The notes under the pieces: model-generated
What the model saw: the letters and a program-made list of their open reading frames with translations, nothing else
Told to the model about the DNA's origin: nothing
The model's database searches: none
Translations under genes and position numbers: made by a program
Shown here: positions 5,304-5,567 of the stretch, piece after piece
Numbering within the stretch: position 1 is the stretch's first letter
Layout of the letters: the number at the start of each line of letters is the position of its first letter
Source of the DNA: Candidatus Zixiibacteriota bacterium
GTDB lineage: Bacteria; Zixibacteria; MSB-5A5; SM1-73
NCBI GenBank assembly: GCA_029933635.1
Contig: JAOZNS010000176.1
Span: forward strand, 1 to 5,567
Length of the DNA: 5,567 nt
Direction of reading: 5' to 3'

Positions 5304-5567
5304 ATGAATTTTTTGAAGGCTTTCTGGATGAAAATAAAGGATTTTTGGGGAAGAAGAAAAAAGCCCCTTATCATTTCAGGTGCGGTTCTTCTTCTGCTGG
5401 TCATTTTCCTTATTGCCATAATTAAGACTTATAACACTTATAAAAAAGACCTCCCCTCTTTAGCTCAACTACACAATATCGAACCCAGTTTAGTAACCAG
5501 AATCTACTCGGCGGATGGGGAGGTGATCAAGGAGTTTTACACCGAACGTCGGATCTTGACTCCTTTG
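5304..5567 (+). CDS. Class A penicillin-binding protein (PBP1A type), N-terminus only
   Basis: This is the start of a bifunctional peptidoglycan glycosyltransferase/transpeptidase, which polymerises and cross-links the cell wall from the outer face of the inner membrane. Only 88 codons are in the window and the frame stays open at the edge. Seen: a basic cytoplasmic tail (residues 1-20, GRRKK), one membrane anchor (about 21-40, with ISGAVLLLLVIFLIAII), then KDLPSLAQLHNIEPSLVTRIYSADGEVIKEFYTERRILTPL (48-88). That stretch is the conserved lead-in to the GT51 domain (P-S-L-x-x-L ... S-x-V-x-x-x-D-G-x-x-I ... ERR). The GT51 and transpeptidase domains themselves lie beyond the window. AAAAGGG (5292-5298) is placed 5 bases before the ATG, and an in-frame TAA just upstream excludes a longer start. 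The symbol could be mrcA or ponA, but the fragment does not decide. Confidence 0.9.
   Translation, partial: MNFLKAFWMKIKDFWGRRKKPLIISGAVLLLLVIFLIAIIKTYNTYKKDLPSLAQLHNIEPSLVTRIYSADGEVIKEFYTERRILTPL

Noticed and set aside
1..5567. CRISPR array, tRNA, rRNA, intact insertion sequence or prophage genes
   Set aside because: No regularly spaced direct repeats, no tRNA or rRNA signatures and no transposase or phage protein were seen in any long frame.

Overview
The window is chromosomal DNA from a bacterium. It carries an NAD+-dependent DNA ligase (a bacterial enzyme) and the start of a class A penicillin-binding protein (peptidoglycan synthesis). A CcmE-type haem chaperone of the CXXXY variant and a signal-peptide-bearing protein point to a diderm anaerobe or an uncultured-lineage relative. 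CXXXY CcmE is known from sulfate reducers such as Desulfovibrio and from archaea. I cannot name the phylum from sequence alone. Coding regions are moderate in GC and the large intergenic regions are clearly more AT-rich.

Layout, left to right. 1-86: a GC-rich 15-bp perfect hairpin of REP-like character, downstream of ligA. 87-2111 (minus): ligA, full length. 2185-2424 (minus): a 79-residue, highly charged unknown protein with a strong Shine-Dalgarno, probably transcribed with ligA. 2425-2941: an AT-rich divergent intergenic region with a candidate promoter in each direction, a recurring TTGACT word and a possible decayed reading frame. 2942-3631 (plus): a secreted 229-residue protein of unknown function, followed by a perfect 11-bp terminator-like hairpin (3667-3696). 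3716-4147 (plus): a hotdog-fold PaaI-type thioesterase whose real start is just past that hairpin. 4286-4669 (plus): ccmE (CXXXY type). 4670-5303: a 634-base stretch without a convincing gene, holding a second GC-rich REP-like element and a nested, RNA-like inverted-repeat structure (5055-5191). 5304-end (plus): N-terminus of a class A PBP, cut by the window edge.

The genes do not form one obvious pathway. ligA belongs to replication and repair. The plus-strand genes are mostly envelope related (secreted protein, membrane haem chaperone, PBP1A), with a cytosolic thioesterase between them. No complete new system is evident. The points most worth following up are the isolated cysteine-type CcmE, the structured element ahead of the PBP gene and the charged small protein ahead of ligA.
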